Source: Mycteria americana (taxonomy: Eukaryota > Chordata > Aves > Ciconiiformes > Ciconiidae). Taken from it: a stretch of 64,000 nt of DNA. A program made the position numbers and the translations under genes. Location: positions 46,363,501 through 46,427,500 of the forward strand of contig NC_134370.1 of assembly GCF_035582795.1 (NCBI RefSeq), given 5' to 3'. Shown here piece after piece: positions 12,186 to 25,755 of this stretch (positions are counted from its first letter, which is position 1; every line of letters starts with the position of its first letter). The notes beneath the pieces were generated by a model. The model worked only from the letters and a program-made list of their open reading frames with translations, did no database searches and was not told the DNA's origin.

Positions 12186-13899
12186 TTATCAAATATAGAG
12201 GAGCATATATTTATGCTTATATATGACAACTGGCTATATCAGCTGGCAGCAATACACAGCACAGGACAGATTTTGTGTTCATTAATGTGCGGGGGAGACA
12301 CTGCTGCATATCTCATGGGCATTGACGCATGCAGCCGATCCCTACAGCTTGTGTTCCACAGCTTGTAACTGGCCCAGCTGCCAATCCTGCAGACTGTGAA
12401 GATTAATGGATAAATATGATCTTCAAAGGATGAACGAACATTAAATGCATAGCTATGACAAATATCCTGAGCTTAACGCTATAATCCTAATACTGATAAC
12501 TAAATAAATGAATAAGTGAAATGAGTGTTTTTGATTAAAGCTAACAGAGAATAACAGAGTAAGAAAAATGTAGCAAGCACTTAATATTTTATTGAAATTT
12601 GTGTTAGAGTAATAAAGGAATTTGACACTGGTTATTCAAACTAAGAATTGTTGTTAATAAATTGTCGCTGCTGAAAAGAAAGGAAGTTACTTACTACAAA
12701 TTTATGTATGCATTAAACACTATCTTTAAAATTAGTGGTTCCCAATTAATTAAAATACAAATGATCTGCTGCTAGTGCTACTTACTGAATGGTGACCCTC
12801 TACTGGAACAGAGTGTAAAAGAGGAGAAATATTTTTATCCTAATGGTCTCTTCATTTCCATCTAGGTCTGTATATTCCACTCAGAAGTTCCTCAAATATA
12901 TAAAAACTACAGCAGAAACCATGTTCTTTAGAAATCGTTTTGCTTTTCCTTGAATTTACCCATTAGCCTGTCCCTAGATACATTTGCAGTACAGCGTGGA
13001 AGTGTGTAGCCACATAGTAATTGAATTCTTTGGGCATTATATGCAACTTGATTTCCCATACAATATGGTAATATTAATGATGGGGCAGGGAATGGCCATC
13101 AGGATGCAAATAGAAGGGCCAGAATGTAATGTGTTTGCACAAATCAGGACCAGAATTTACTAGCAGTAAATTTGAGGAAAGGAGGTGGGTACAAAAACCA
13201 TGATCATGCAAGATCTTGCTTAGAGTACTAACTTTTTGAGCATGGACGAATAAGACATGAATGGATAGCAGGGTCATGTAAGGCGTAGAGTACTTAATAA
13301 ATCCTCTCTACTGTAGAGCAGGAGAAAACTGGGACTAGGAAACAACTCCTTCCACAGGAAGCTGCTGCCTTCAAAAATGGCAAGTGCCGACTATTCAGAC
13401 CATGAAAAAAGTGAGACGAGATATGTGCAACCATCGCCCTCTGCCAACAGAATTCTTATTCCATCCTGCCCGTACCATGCCACTCTGCCCCAGAGCAGTG
13501 AAATACAACACCTGATCATTTCCTCCACATTGTCTTTCTCTGCAACTTGCTGGTGATCGGAGTTCGCTATTCTCAGGTGCAGCTAAAAAATACCAGAGAA
13601 GATGCTTGGAAAAACCAGGATGTTTGGGCACGAACCACCGTATTTCCATTTTCACACTTTCAACCGTAGTCAGAACATTTTAATCTCTCTCCATTTTGTA
13701 TAACTTCATACTATTCCATGTAAGCCCCGCCCTTCTGCTGTTCTCCTACATCTGTCCTGGGCAGCCAGCCAGCAATTACGTGATTAAAAATTGGTGCCCA
13801 TTAATTTTACAGCCACATATATTTTTTCTGAGGATTGTCCATATATGAACTATATGGCAGTTCTGATTTGAAAATACCAATTAGTCACTCTGATATGGT
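12186..13899. other. AT-rich stretch, nothing recognised
   Basis: No gene, tRNA or named repeat was found here. Confidence 0.45.
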
Positions 13900-14950
13900 G
13901 TCATCAACCATCTTTGAAAGAGTAAGGTCTGTTGCCTTCTTTAAATAATTCATTAAAAAATTAAGCAATGCGGACGACAGATTATATTCCTACAGTACTT
14001 CTTTTATTATTGGCTTTCAGGCACACTATTACCCATTAGCCGTCATCTTCTGAGATCAAGTCTTTAATAATTTTTTTTACCCTTCTTCTTGGTCAGCTAC
14101 CGGGACTATAACGTCCCAAACTGTATACAATGTATTGTGGGAAAAAGTATTGGAAGCCTTACTAAAATTGAGATAAATGATATTTAGTTCTCTCGTGGTG
14201 CCTACTAATCCTAGAACGCTATCTTATAATGCGATTACATTGATTAGGCATGATTTATGTCTACTTTTATTTTTTGACATTTCCCAGTCTCTTTTGTCTT
14301 CATTTTTGCTAAAATGGAATGCAAGAATTATCTCTCCATGATATTCCCCAGAATCAAAGTGGCTGCAAATATTCTTCAGCTCCGGTTGTTTTTTAGGCCA
14401 TTTTTTCATATGGATGTGACATCTGCCTTCCTCTAGTTCTTGGGAACCTCTTGTTATATCCATGATTTTTTTGGACTAATAGAGAGTAGCCTTGCAAAGA
14501 CATTGTCCAGTTTTCTTATTGTAATCTGGTACAGTCTGCTGGATCCCATGGACTCAAATGTTTTGGGTTCTCTCAAGCATTTCCTGACTTGACTCTTAGC
14601 CATTGCTTTAACTTCTGCTCTTTGAACACTTTAACTAGTCATAGGTGCCTAGGAGACCTTGTTGTTGAAACTGAGGCAGACAAGGTGTTAAATGCCACAG
14701 TCTTTTCTGTTTCTCTCATCTGTTTCTACTGCTCGTTCAGCAATGGTCCTACAGTTACTTTATCAGCTTTTTACTACCTGCACAATAAGTACAAGCTTTT
14801 CTTATTGCACTTCCATTGCAATTCTGAAGACTTTTGCTTTCCTGTCCCAAACGCTGTGTGCCTGATCAATATTTCTTTATTACTAATTAGTTGCCTATCC
14901 TTGCTCCCACCTCAGGTATGGAGTGGTTTTGCAATGTATCTGTGACTTAC
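13900..14950 (-). mobile_element. Probable very old CR1-like LINE remnant
   Basis: The order of weak landmarks follows reverse-complemented CR1 ORF2: ttactaaaattgagataaatgat near 14161, ggcatgatttatgtc near 14246, tggtacagtctgctggatccc near 14528 (the 'tctcatcaggtccc' position), gaaactgaggcagacaaggtgtt near 14668, and a gctcccacctca end near 14910. Divergence is high and edges are soft, so the boundaries are estimates. Confidence 0.45.
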
Positions 14951-17900
14951 CTGTTTAGCCAAGGTGGTCTTCTGATGTGTCTCTTTTTCTTCCTGAGGCT
15001 CAGAATGGACAGTTCTTATACTTGAAGAGTGTTGTTTTTTAAAAACATGATGTCTTTTCAATCTTTTTTGATATTTATATTAATATCTTGTTAATTTCTA
15101 TGCTGGACATCTGCTACATAAATCTACTAATCCCTTTGATGCATAAGATGTACTTCCATTTCTGATATTTCTTTCTTTTTATTTACGCCATAGGTAGGGT
15201 TTGCCGATATGCATATATAGTGCTCTACTTTGATTATCTATAACATTCTGCTATTCCTCATGCTTTCGTCATGTTAAAACTTCCACAAATAAGGTTTATC
15301 CATCCATTGGTACACATTAACATATACATCTCACTTGTTACAGCACCGGGGCTTTTTTTTTGAGGGGAGGGGAGAAGAGTAGAGAAGCAGAGAGTGAAGA
15401 TGGTGTGGGGATGGGAAAGCAGAGCAAAGGGAATAAAGGGGGCCAGCTGTGCATAAGAAGACTAATCAGACTACTGGTAAGTACAGTTATTTGATCAAGC
15501 CCCACGGCTGGTCACTGCTGTCTACTGTATCTTTCTCCTAACTCTATTCCAAACTATTTTCTCCATATGCACGATGGTAAATTAATAGGTCCTATCACTT
15601 TGGATGATAATGAATGGTCTTTCAATTTATGTAAGCTGCTTGGACACTGGACATGGACAATGCTTAATGACTCAGTGGGCATGTGTTTTTCTGTAGACTG
15701 GTACATAATCTGTGTTTAAAAGAGTGTTATTTCTGTAGAAATATCGCATAGCAACATGATATGAGAAAAATTTACTGAAACAGGAAATATGACAAGATGG
15801 GCTGGTAAGTCATATCACCTAGCACTACAGAGATGATTCAACATACCGTTTCAGACTCCAACACAAAGGTGGTCACGCATAGATACAATCAGTATATTAG
15901 TGTTCAAGTTCACCTTCCAGATTGCAGAAAAGTAACATACATTTTTGATATATCTGCCTAGACCCAAACAAGGTTACTAAATGCTGGCTGGTTACGCTTA
16001 GGGAGCCAAGTCCCAAAATAGAGGAATAAAGCATAGAAGAGCACGCCCTCCATTTTATTACCAAATTACTCTGCAGCTTTTTTTTTGTGCACTGAGTTCT
16101 TCTGCATGGCCATGGTCCATCTGTGTAGAGACCTTCTTCCTTCGTATGCCCTATATACAGCTCAAGGTATATTCTCTCTGTACGGAGTTGGAGGTAACTG
16201 CAAGTGAATTGGATGTGACTCCATTGACTATCAACATGTCCACAGTCCAGGTCTGCAAAAGAGGTTGTAGTGTTAAGGGATTTATAAGGCTGTCAATACC
16301 AGCAGAATATTGGACATCATAGTGTTTTTTTCGTTCTTTACCACTGGAGGCTGGTCTGGTGTTCCCGGAGGTTGAGAGGTGTCGATCTCAGGCTTACAGA
16401 TGAACCTGCTGATCTGCCAGTCACATGTTCTTCCTGTACTCAACATGTATGCTAGAGAGGAAAACACATATATAAACAGGACACTAATACATCAGCTATG
16501 CAAACTGCCACAGAGAAGGGCGGTGACTAACAGCACATACATATAACACTATCAGAAATCACAGGAAATAAAGTATAGATATCCAAGCCCTTTTATTTCT
16601 CTCTGGCTGGTCGGAATTGAAGATCAGTATCAAAACACCTAAGCACTCTGTCTCTAGATTCACCAGCATACCCAAATTTGCAGGTTCCTTTTATATAAGC
16701 TTGAACCCTCAGTCCATTTCGTATATATGCCCACATCCTGGGCTGTCTTACGTGCTATATTAGTTTTCTATCAATTGCCAGCTAGCACAGCTTTATGTTC
16801 GCTATTAAACAGGTGGATACACTCACACAATCATCTTCTCTCACAAGTACCCCTTCCCCCACTGAGAAACCCCTTTTATTTCAGCACAGGCTCTCGGTGT
16901 GCCCGGACCCTGCATATCCACATCTTGCTCAGAAACTGAATCTGACAAAACTGATACAGGTTTTCGTGCAGTGGCTAGTCCAGCTTGAAATCTGAGAGTG
17001 AATTACACATTTATATACAACTACATCAGGTGAGTTGAAAATATATGAACATTGATCCCCCCAGTTTCTGGCATTGCAGGGACATCAGTCATATGACCCA
17101 TGGTCCGTCTCCTTGCTGGTGCTTAGTATGTCAATAAGTGCAGTTGCTTGCCCCACAGACCCATGGAACCTATGAACCATTGTGTGACTATATTTGCTGG
17201 CTGTTTATTTACACACTCCATTCGCTGACTGCTAGAGTTTGCAGTATTAACACATGGCATAGACAGTGAAATTAGCAGGATAGTTAAGGAAGAATTTAAT
17301 AAGAAGAGCTAAGAAAATTTCTCTTTGATAATTCCTGTAATATTCTTTAATAGTTTTGCATTGTCAGATACATAGGACTGGGCTACAAAGCCAAGACAGT
17401 AGAGAAGCTTGCTGCAAAAATAAGTCCTATGAAAGAGGTAAAGTGAATCTCCAAGAAAAATTATGTGTGCTTGAGAAATCCCCTGGTTGTGGACAGCCTA
17501 TTATCTACACTCCATGTGAACATGCTTAGCATTTTCCCTGTTTGCTTCATCACGCAGGCGAGCAAAGTGTTAGGGACATGACAACCAGAGGATCTGAGGT
17601 TATAGATATACAAGTGGAGAATTTTTTGTTAGGTACCTTCCATTCATAAAAATCCCCTTGGTGCAGGTAGAATAAAGTGACACAGAGACATATAATCCAT
17701 TACAGGTTCCCAGAGCGGTCTGCCTATCATCTGCTCCAGAAGGACATGTCTTTCCTTTAGATCTTGTTTTGTGTTTGCTCCATGTAGATGTCCTGGGCAC
17801 CTCGGACATCTAACATGGTAGTAGATACACTTTTTAGGCCAATACACTCAGTGTCCCAAGCTAAATTTGTTGCTTTTCTTTGGTGGCATTTACACATGCC

Positions 17901-20900
17901 CAAATATCTATAATAGTCAATGGAGCTCTAGTGGATGGAGCCTGAAGAAGGGCCTAGCTGCCCAGGTCTCTCCTTGTGACAAATATCTCTGTTGTTTGTT
18001 TAGATATATGGCTGTTTAAGTTCCATTGATTTTAATGAAAAAAGATTTTGAGTTGTCCTAAAAGTACACATTTAGTGTCATTGGAAATGGTCAAAGTGTA
18101 ATGTCCCCAAGAACTTAGCTGAATAGTAGAATGATATGGATCTCTAATATTCTATATTAATATCTCTAATATTATCTCTAATATTAATAATAACCCTGCC
18201 CGGGCTCCAGCATTATTACCCACCCCATGGATGCCCAAAATGGCAGCTAGTCCATCTTGATGCACAGTGCAAGAACAGACTACTTACATGTGCATGCCAA
18301 GGTCACCTCCCACTCCCAGGTCCCCACAGGACCATTGGAAACCAGGCAAGGCTCAAGTCTTTTCTTTCTTTTGTCCTAAAATAAAGCCTTTAATCTCCAC
18401 GCCAGTGCACCAAGGAAGGACATTTCTTCACACCTTTGTCTGTCTCTCCTGTAAACTCAGGCAATGCAGAGCTCCTTGGCTTGACTTTCCTCTCGAGATT
18501 TCCCATTCTCATGGCAGATTTTGCAGCATTTCCCCTCCAGCCTTATCAAGAATTCTCCAAAGAGCAGAGGGCCCCACCTGGGTTTTGGATCTGGAAGAAG
18601 GGTTCTGTGTTCAGTTTCAACATGTCCTGCATTCAAAAAGAAGAAAGGATAGTCTTCCTCCTCTTTCCTGGCTGTATGAAGAGCACAGCATGTGTTTTCA
18701 ATGTGCTGTGGTCACTAAATGCTTCACCAGTAGATAAGGCCACAGGAAATATGCATTTCTCACATTTCTGGCCATGTTGGCTATGTAAAATCACCCTTGA
18801 ATCCAGGCTCACTTCGTTTCCACATGAACAATTTTAGGCCAGGAACACACCCTGGTACTACTGGTTTGTTCCAGGAGTCAAACAGGAGCACAGGACAAGT
18901 CAGTCTCCTTAGTAGAAGAGTGTGTGCAAATTGCACTGTTTGGGGACAGAGGCAAAAATCTTGTGTTCCAACACTGAAGAAAGATGACCAGAGAAGTACC
19001 AGCTCATTAGGCAACATTGGGAAAAAGGAAATATTCCTGTCTCCTGCCTCAGTCTGTCCTCATTTTAGCCCCTACCCATTTTTTTTTTGTGTTGTTGCTC
19101 AAGAAGGGCTTGTCCTATGCGCTACTGTGATGGGAGAAGTCAGAGAAGGAGATGTGCTGGCTTGCCTTAGGTGCACTTTTTTCTCTGATAAAGATAATAG
19201 CACAAGCTGGGACAGAAGAGGTAAGAGCAGGGAATAAGTTGTGTTTGTATGCAGAGAAGTCAATCTAATGGCTTCTAATTTGCAAGTGAGGAAAAGTGCC
19301 TAAGACAAAAAAACCCAAAACCAACAAACGTAACAAAAAATTCTGAAATGGTTCTTATGTCTAAAAGACTCTTGACACTTACATTCATAGAGCCTGTCTT
19401 GGAGTCTAGGGGTATCCCTGACTCCCCGTGTGGCCTGCTGATGGACAGTTTCTTGGCCAGGGATGGGTAGTATGCAGAAGGACATGCCGTACTTAGATCT
19501 TCACTGGTTTTCTCATCTCAAAGCACCTGTCTTATTCTCAGCCTCAGAAGGTGATAATGAGGAGCTAGGAACCAGGATCTGTTATATCTGTTACATGTCC
19601 AGGAGGGCAAATATCAGAGAGCACAGGAGGGAAATGACAAATTGAAATCAGAAAGGCCCATATCCCCATGATGCCTGGGAAATGAAGAGCTGCAAGTCAG
19701 GATGGAGTAATGAGAGGGAGTCTTTTCACCGCAGCCTCTCAAGAAGCCTTCAGGACACCAAAGCAATTCCCAGCACACACAGCTGACACTGCTACATGCA
19801 TGGCATAAGCACTTTTTTCTCAGCAGGGAGCAGCATTTGGGTGCAAATGAGTGGTGGCCAAGAATGAACAGAAGGCCTTGAGCCTACATGCTTGGACTAA
19901 AAAAAATCAAACGGTTATTTCTCTGGCCGAGGAGGAAAAAATCAAATAATTTCTAAGCCTCTTAATTAAGAGCATGGATCTGTGGATTGTTCCAGGCCAT
20001 ATTGGTACATATTTACTTCCATGGCAGACTCTAATTCTGGACACACTTGATGCTTTTCTCCTTAAAAGTCCTTCTTTCCTATTATCACCACAGAGCCTTC
20101 CAACCCAAAAGTGCTATGGAATTTGGCAGTTGGACCCTGAAATACTTCTCTTTAGGAGACTTTACTGCACCAGAGTTCCGGAGGTCCACGCTTTCAACAG
20201 AGAAAGAATGGAGAAAAAAATTGTGTTTTGAGACTGGCTGTAAATCTCAGTTTATCTCCCATTTCATCTTGATCACACAGTTCTCAGAACAGTTGTCTGC
20301 AGATCGCAGGTGTTGACAATATGCCTTTTCTATTATTTCATCTTAGAGAGCACCTGCAGTGCAATAAAGACCATATATCTCTAGGGCTACTGAAGAAATA
20401 TCAAATACATCAGTTCTCCCCTGATTTATTATATGGAACAAAGAAAAAATAGAAGGACTGTAGAGACAGAAAAAAAAACTTGGTTTGACTGTAATTTCTC
20501 TCATAGTCATTGAATTATCCCTAACAATCTCAGTTGAGAAAAGTCTGAATATTTTCTGGGTTTTTTTAACTCAAATATCACCAAATTTCTAATAAGGTCT
20601 TAGTAGACTAATTTACAATTAGGCATCAGCAGCTATGAGCCGAAGGTAATTACAAAGTTGTTTTTTTTTCAGATATAGAATGTTCCCTTCAGAAAATATT
20701 TCGGACAGTTTAATCTAATTCATTATAAGAAATAACAGCCATGCCTGACAACTCGTTATATCCTATGTTACGTTAAATTGCCTTTTCTTATTTTTTGGGG
20801 GGCAGTGCTTTAATCTTTTTTGATTTTTTCTTTTTTTATATGGAAAATGTTTTAATATTTACTTCAGTTTCAGAGAAAAAAACAAACTGCATGTTACATT

Positions 20901-23707
20901 TGATAGGATGTTTTAGAGTTGGCCATCTGCATTCTCAAGGCAGAATTTTGAGGGAAGTTAAAAAATTTGCAACTGATATGAATTAGAGACAGTGCTTACC
21001 TGTCTCTAATGCATAGCAGTTGTAAAAACATGTAACACATGAATGCATGATACAGAGATTTTTTTGAATAAGCATACTAACAGCAACCCTTCTTTCTTAT
21101 TAGAAATGTAAATTAGAATTGAAGGAGTGCTCAATTGACAAGAAATTACCAGAGGGAAGACAGATGTTTGCCAAATGGTAAAGGAAAAGATCGGGAAAAA
21201 GGTTTGGAAAAGCAAAGGCAGAGGCCTCAAATAGAGGCAAAGAGTATGACGAAGGAAATCATTCCCGTAACACCCAACTTAAGGATTTATGCAGGGATCC
21301 TGAGGTCTGTGGGCTCCCTCTATAAACAATTACGAAAAATGGAGTAGATATTTTCCACAGAGGCCAATTCAGAAGTGCTAAAGCAGAAGCCTATCTGCAC
21401 AGCAGTCTGAATTATGCTTTGAATTTACCTTATCTAAGAGTGGGATCCATCTTACTGAATGTGTCATGTCAAAGCTAACTCTGCCTATTCTGGGCTATTT
21501 TGTCTCAGAAAGTCATTGAGGTTTTCTTTGTGGTCAGTGGAAATACTCATGAAGGAGACGTTGTGTTGCAGTTTAACAAGACAGGCTGCTGAACACCACA
21601 CAGCTGTTCGCTCACTCCCTGCCTTGCCACTGGGACAGGGGAAAGAATGGGAAGAAAAAGGAAAATTCCTGGGTTGAGAAAAATATAGTTTAGTACAACA
21701 GAAAAGGAAGGGGAAATAACAATGAAAAAATAATATGCAGAATAAGTTATGCACAATGTAATTTCTCACCACGTGCCAACTGATGCCCAGGCAGTTCCCG
21801 AGCAGTGGTTGCTGCCCCATTGCCAACTCTCCCCAGTGTATATACCGATCATAATGCCACATGGTATGGAATATCCTTTGGCCAGTTTGAGTCATCTGCC
21901 CTGGCTATACCCCCACACAGCTTCTTGCTGGCAGGGCATGAGAAGATGAAAATTCCTTGACTAGTGTAAGCACTACTTAGCATCATCTAAAACATCAGTG
22001 TTCTGCCTACAATATTCTCTTCCTAACTCCAAAACAAAGCACTGTACCAGCTACTAGTAAGAAAATTATTTATACCCGGCAAAACTAGGACACCTTGTTT
22101 GCCTAATTTTGGGTACCAAAGCTAAAGGGTTACCTTTTGCTTTCTAAATGCCTTCTCTGTCTTTCCTGCTCTCCCAAAGAATTTATTCCCTTCTTCAAGA
22201 GGTTTTGCTTCCGTGAGTAAACCAGGTCCCACAATAAATTACAGGATATAGCATACAGTGTTGTACTGTTACATATGTCACCCAGTACTATTGATAACTG
22301 TCTGGAATAAGTCTACTTCTCATAATGCAGTTACACAAAATAGCACAATTACTCGATTTTTGCTTTCTATTCAACATACATACTCCAGGAGACATTTAAT
22401 ACTTCACATTTCACCTTATTTTAGACATTGATAGACATCTGTACATGAACTGACTATTGAGACACCATGACAGTTGATGGAGAGAAATGCATTCTTCTAA
22501 TGATCAACTTCTCAGGAACATTTTAGGGTTTTACCTCAGAATAAGGCTAATTTGTCATCTGGAATTGGGCATTTCCACCACTGGAGACTGATTTTCTCCT
22601 TAATTTATTTACCTCTGTGTAAATCAGTTGAGGCAAACTCTAATCCTGAACAAGCTTTTACAAATCAACACATTCTTTGGGCCATTTTCTCTTTGTACTC
22701 AGGAGGCTGGCATGAAGCCTCTCTTTTCTCTGCTGAGGACAGAGGAGTATTGTAGGCATGATCATGATGAAGCACTCTGAGAGGTTACATCATCTTTCTT
22801 GAGACATTTTATCTGGACATGACTGGTACTGATTTATTCTGAATTCTGTGCCTAGGAGTTAGGACGCGTCTAAACACAGTTATTCTGTTTTATTGTACAG
22901 ATCCATGACGTTCTTGGCAGACTTCCAGGTGAACAGAGTGAGACTTCTCTCAATCATATTGAGTATCTGCAAACCCTGTGCAATTGACTTGGATAACTGA
23001 GACATATGAAAGAGCGTAGCACACCTATGTATAAGCAACTACATGTCCATGCATACACACAGATCTGAACTTGTTAGTCAATGCTTCCTAAGCTTTCACA
23101 AGAGAGAGTGCACCATGACAGATCATCACTTTCATTATCAGATTTCAAACTATCATATGTGTCTAAGCTCCAGTGACTGAGAGGAGAATGAAAAAATTTA
23201 TTTAAACTGGAATCCTCCAGATGTCTTCTATTTTTCTAACTGAACGTGCACATAACACAGACATCATACCAGGTTAATATCACATAGGTGGGAGGATAGA
23301 AAAACAGATGGGCTGCTGGACAGTTTGGGTGACATTTGTCCACATTGTTTACAAGATATCTAAGATTACACCATCTGAAACACAGACATATCACAAAAGA
23401 TTGTGAAGTTTAAGCATAGCTCTACAGATTTAGATAACATGGCCTAACCAGCATGTCCACGGAAGGCTCACAAATGTGACACAAGATCCACAGGACTGCA
23501 CCCTGTCTTCCCTTCATGGCAGATGGTGGCCAGGGTGCACACCGTCAGTCTTCTCAAAGAGCAGCAGATACCTTGCTTTAGGACTGGAATTGAGTCTCTG
23601 AATTTTTTGTAAGCTACTGCTAACAATAGAGAGCTATTTGCCTTGACTTATAAAAGTACCATACTCTTTCATTTTTTTCACTGTGTCTTTATTTTTCCAA
23701 GATAAAA
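14951..23707. other. Long AT-rich gene desert
   Basis: I found no gene or confidently named repeat in about 8.8 kb. Small items are a purine-rich stretch near 15361-15440, a short AT repeat of 'atctctaatatt' units at about 18140-18190, and T-rich runs near 20795-20840. Open frames of 130-156 codons near 18267-19237 overlap each other in different frames and carry no motif. Degenerate old repeats could be hidden here. Confidence 0.45.
18141..18192. repeat. Short AT-rich tandem repeat
   Basis: Variants of a unit resembling 'atctctaatatt' recur about four times in roughly 50 bp, with an irregular tail of 'aatatt'. It is a simple, non-coding repeat. Confidence 0.6.
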
Positions 23708-24241
23708 CTCTCTGAAGAAAGGACCACTGGAAATACAACTTCTGCGATTGTATTTGTTATTGAGGGTTACTCTCACCATCCATATATGAAAGTCACATTC
23801 TTCATCCTATTTATATGTATTTACATAACCATGGTGCTTGAAAACCTAGTTATTCTTCTTGTTATTGACTTGGACCCTGTCCTGCACACCCCCATGTATT
23901 TCTTCCACAAGAACTTGTCTTTTCTGGAGATCTTGTATACCTCTCTCAGCGTGCTCAGATAGCTGGTCAATCTTCTCTGAAGTGATACGTCCATCTCTTT
24001 TGCAGGTTGTGCTGCACAGATAGATTTCTTTCTGCTCTTTGGGGTGACTATGCTGACTATGGCTTATGAAAAATACCGAGCCATATGCAACCATCTGCAT
24101 TACATGGATATGGGTAAGAACATATGCATGTAGCTTCTTTCTTCCTCATGGATATGTGGCAACCTTGTGGCCCTTGGGACATCTACATTTTTCTTCTCTG
24201 TGCGCTTCTGTATGTCAAATGTGATCAACCATTTCTTCTGT

Positions 24242-24246
24242 GACAT
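24242..24246 (+). repeat. Left target site duplication (GACAT) of the solo LTR
   Basis: GACAT lies directly before the LTR and is repeated at 25026-25030. With one copy removed, the host OR codons run on as F-F-C-D-I-Q-P, which fixes the insertion point within the receptor sequence. Confidence 0.9.
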
Positions 24247-25025
24247 TGTCTCGTGCCACTCGGTGGGTTGCGAGAGGGGTGAATCTTTTCGATTCCCCGA
24301 CTGTTTGAGTACCGACAAAAGCCGATCTCTGCTCAGCAGAGCCACGTGGTCGGCAGAGTCACGACAATGACCCAGAGGAACAGTCTGGCCAGCTACTTTA
24401 TTAACTGGTGAATTCCACAAACGGACAAACTTAACGACCTGACGAGTTTAACGAACGAACAAAGGCGATTTGGCAATGGAGCTATTTTCCGGGCAACCCG
24501 ATCCCAAACTTGCATATATATATTGGAAAAGCAGAGGAAGAGAGAAGCAAGAAAAGGAAAGGAGAAGAGAGAAGGAAAGAGAACGAAAAAGTATCACCAC
24601 CCTTGGATCCCGCGATGACGATGACAGACGTGGCAATCCTCCAGTGGTGGGCGTGCGTGCTTCCCTGGGGGGGGGGGGGGGCAAGCCTTTTATAGGCTAA
24701 TCCCCGCCTCCAGGTACGCCCCTTCAGGACTTACATGGTTATTGTTCTAGAAAGTTCTCAATCTTCTGTGCAGGCGCTGGGGGAGGGAGGTGGTCATGAG
24801 AGGTCTCTCGGGTGGTTGCAAGCCCCTTCCTCAGATCAGCTCTGTGTGAGCTCTGGCCATACATGGTCAGGTCTGGCAGAACCCGGAACCGCGCATCCTC
24901 CGACGCGCTCTCCACGTCCCGCTCCCGCTCTCCCCCACCCCGTGCTCGCCGACCTGCTGTCGCCATGCAAATAGTGCCTCAAGTCGCCACAATGTTTGAG
25001 ACATTAATTCTTTCAGTCTCTCACA
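24247..25025. mobile_element. Solo LTR of an endogenous retrovirus inserted in the OR pseudogene
   Basis: The 779-bp insert begins TGTCTCG and ends CTCACA, the TG...CA ends of an LTR with short inverted termini (TGT/ACA). Direct 5-bp GACAT copies flank it. It contains a TATA-like stretch near 24511, a long purine-rich tract at about 24525-24590, and a 14-base G run near 24667. No internal viral coding sequence is present, so it is the product of recombination between two LTRs. The 5-bp duplication is compatible with ERV-L-like elements, but the family is unproven. The perfect target duplication suggests a younger insertion than the ERV fossils at 5.5-9 kb. Orientation was not settled; the TATA-like motif suggests plus. 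Confidence 0.85.
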
Positions 25026-25030
25026 GACAT
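25026..25030 (+). repeat. Right target site duplication (GACAT) of the solo LTR
   Basis: This is an exact copy of 24242-24246, immediately followed by the OR codons for Q-P-V-L. Confidence 0.9.
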
Positions 25031-25755
25031 CCAGCCAGTGCTCGTGCTGGTGTTTGGCTACACTTGCTGGAATGAGCTACAGATCCTTCTGACTGCTGCC
25101 TTTGTCATCCTGATGCCTTTTCTTCTCATTTTGGTGTCCTATGGCGTCATCATTTCCTCCATCCTTAAAGTCATCTCTGCCAAAACAAGGTATAAAGCAT
25201 TATCCACTTTTTTCTCACATCTGACTGTTGTGACATTATTCTATGTGGCAGCTGTGTTCATCTATATACATCCCAAATCCATGTATTCCCTGGATGTGGA
25301 CAAGGACCACTCTCTGTTCTGTGATGACCCCTATATTGAACCCTGTTATCTACAATTTTAGGAATAGGGAGGTGAAAGGGGTTTTCTTTAAAATAAGAAT
25401 GAACATATTTCAACCCAGCAACTAGGTCAGCTCCCCTCAGCTGAAAAACCATCCATGAATTTCTCATCTCAGAACATGCACCAGGACATTGCTAGAGTGA
25501 TAGAGGAAAGATCAGTGACAGGACTTTAGTATAGGAAGTCATTCAGCTCACCTGAGTTCAAAAAAAGTAATTAGGTGTCTAAACAGGAGTGTCTAGTGGC
25601 ATTTGAAGTGCATAGCTTCCAGCTGCCATTAGAGAACATACGTATCTCCATTAAGTTACCGTTGCCAGTACCACATGAAGATCTTGGATACAGTAAGATG
25701 TCTCATGTGATGCCAGTCACATAAATTTAACAATAAGAATTTCTGCCCAGATGTC

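Larger units (their letters stand above)
23708..25425 (+). pseudogene. Olfactory receptor pseudogene split by a solo LTR
   Basis: This is a class II odorant-receptor gene relic in two pieces. The left piece (23708-24246) runs from EERTTGNTT (N-glycosylation site) through TM1, the exact HTPMYFF box, NLSFLEILYTSLSVL, SFAGCAAQIDFF (TM3 cysteine), MAYEKYRAICNHLHY (the MAYDRYVAIC motif) and NVINHFFCDI. The right piece (25026-25425) resumes with IQPVL, then WNELQILL, TM5 ILMPFLLILVSYG, KVISAKTRYKALSTFFSHLT (TM6) and PKSMYSLDVD, ending in a degraded NPVIYNFRNREVKG tail with the stop at 25423-25425. Defects outside the insertion are in-frame stops near TM2, about six residues missing after LFGVT in TM3, and a frameshift before the NPxxY-like end. 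The retained motifs suggest a family 6/10-type receptor, but that rank is uncertain. No start ATG is seen; the left edge is set by homology. Confidence 0.9.

Noticed and set aside
18267-19237. Overlapping plus-strand frames of 133-156 codons
   Set aside because: Three frames overlap in different phases and none shows a motif or homology that I recognise.
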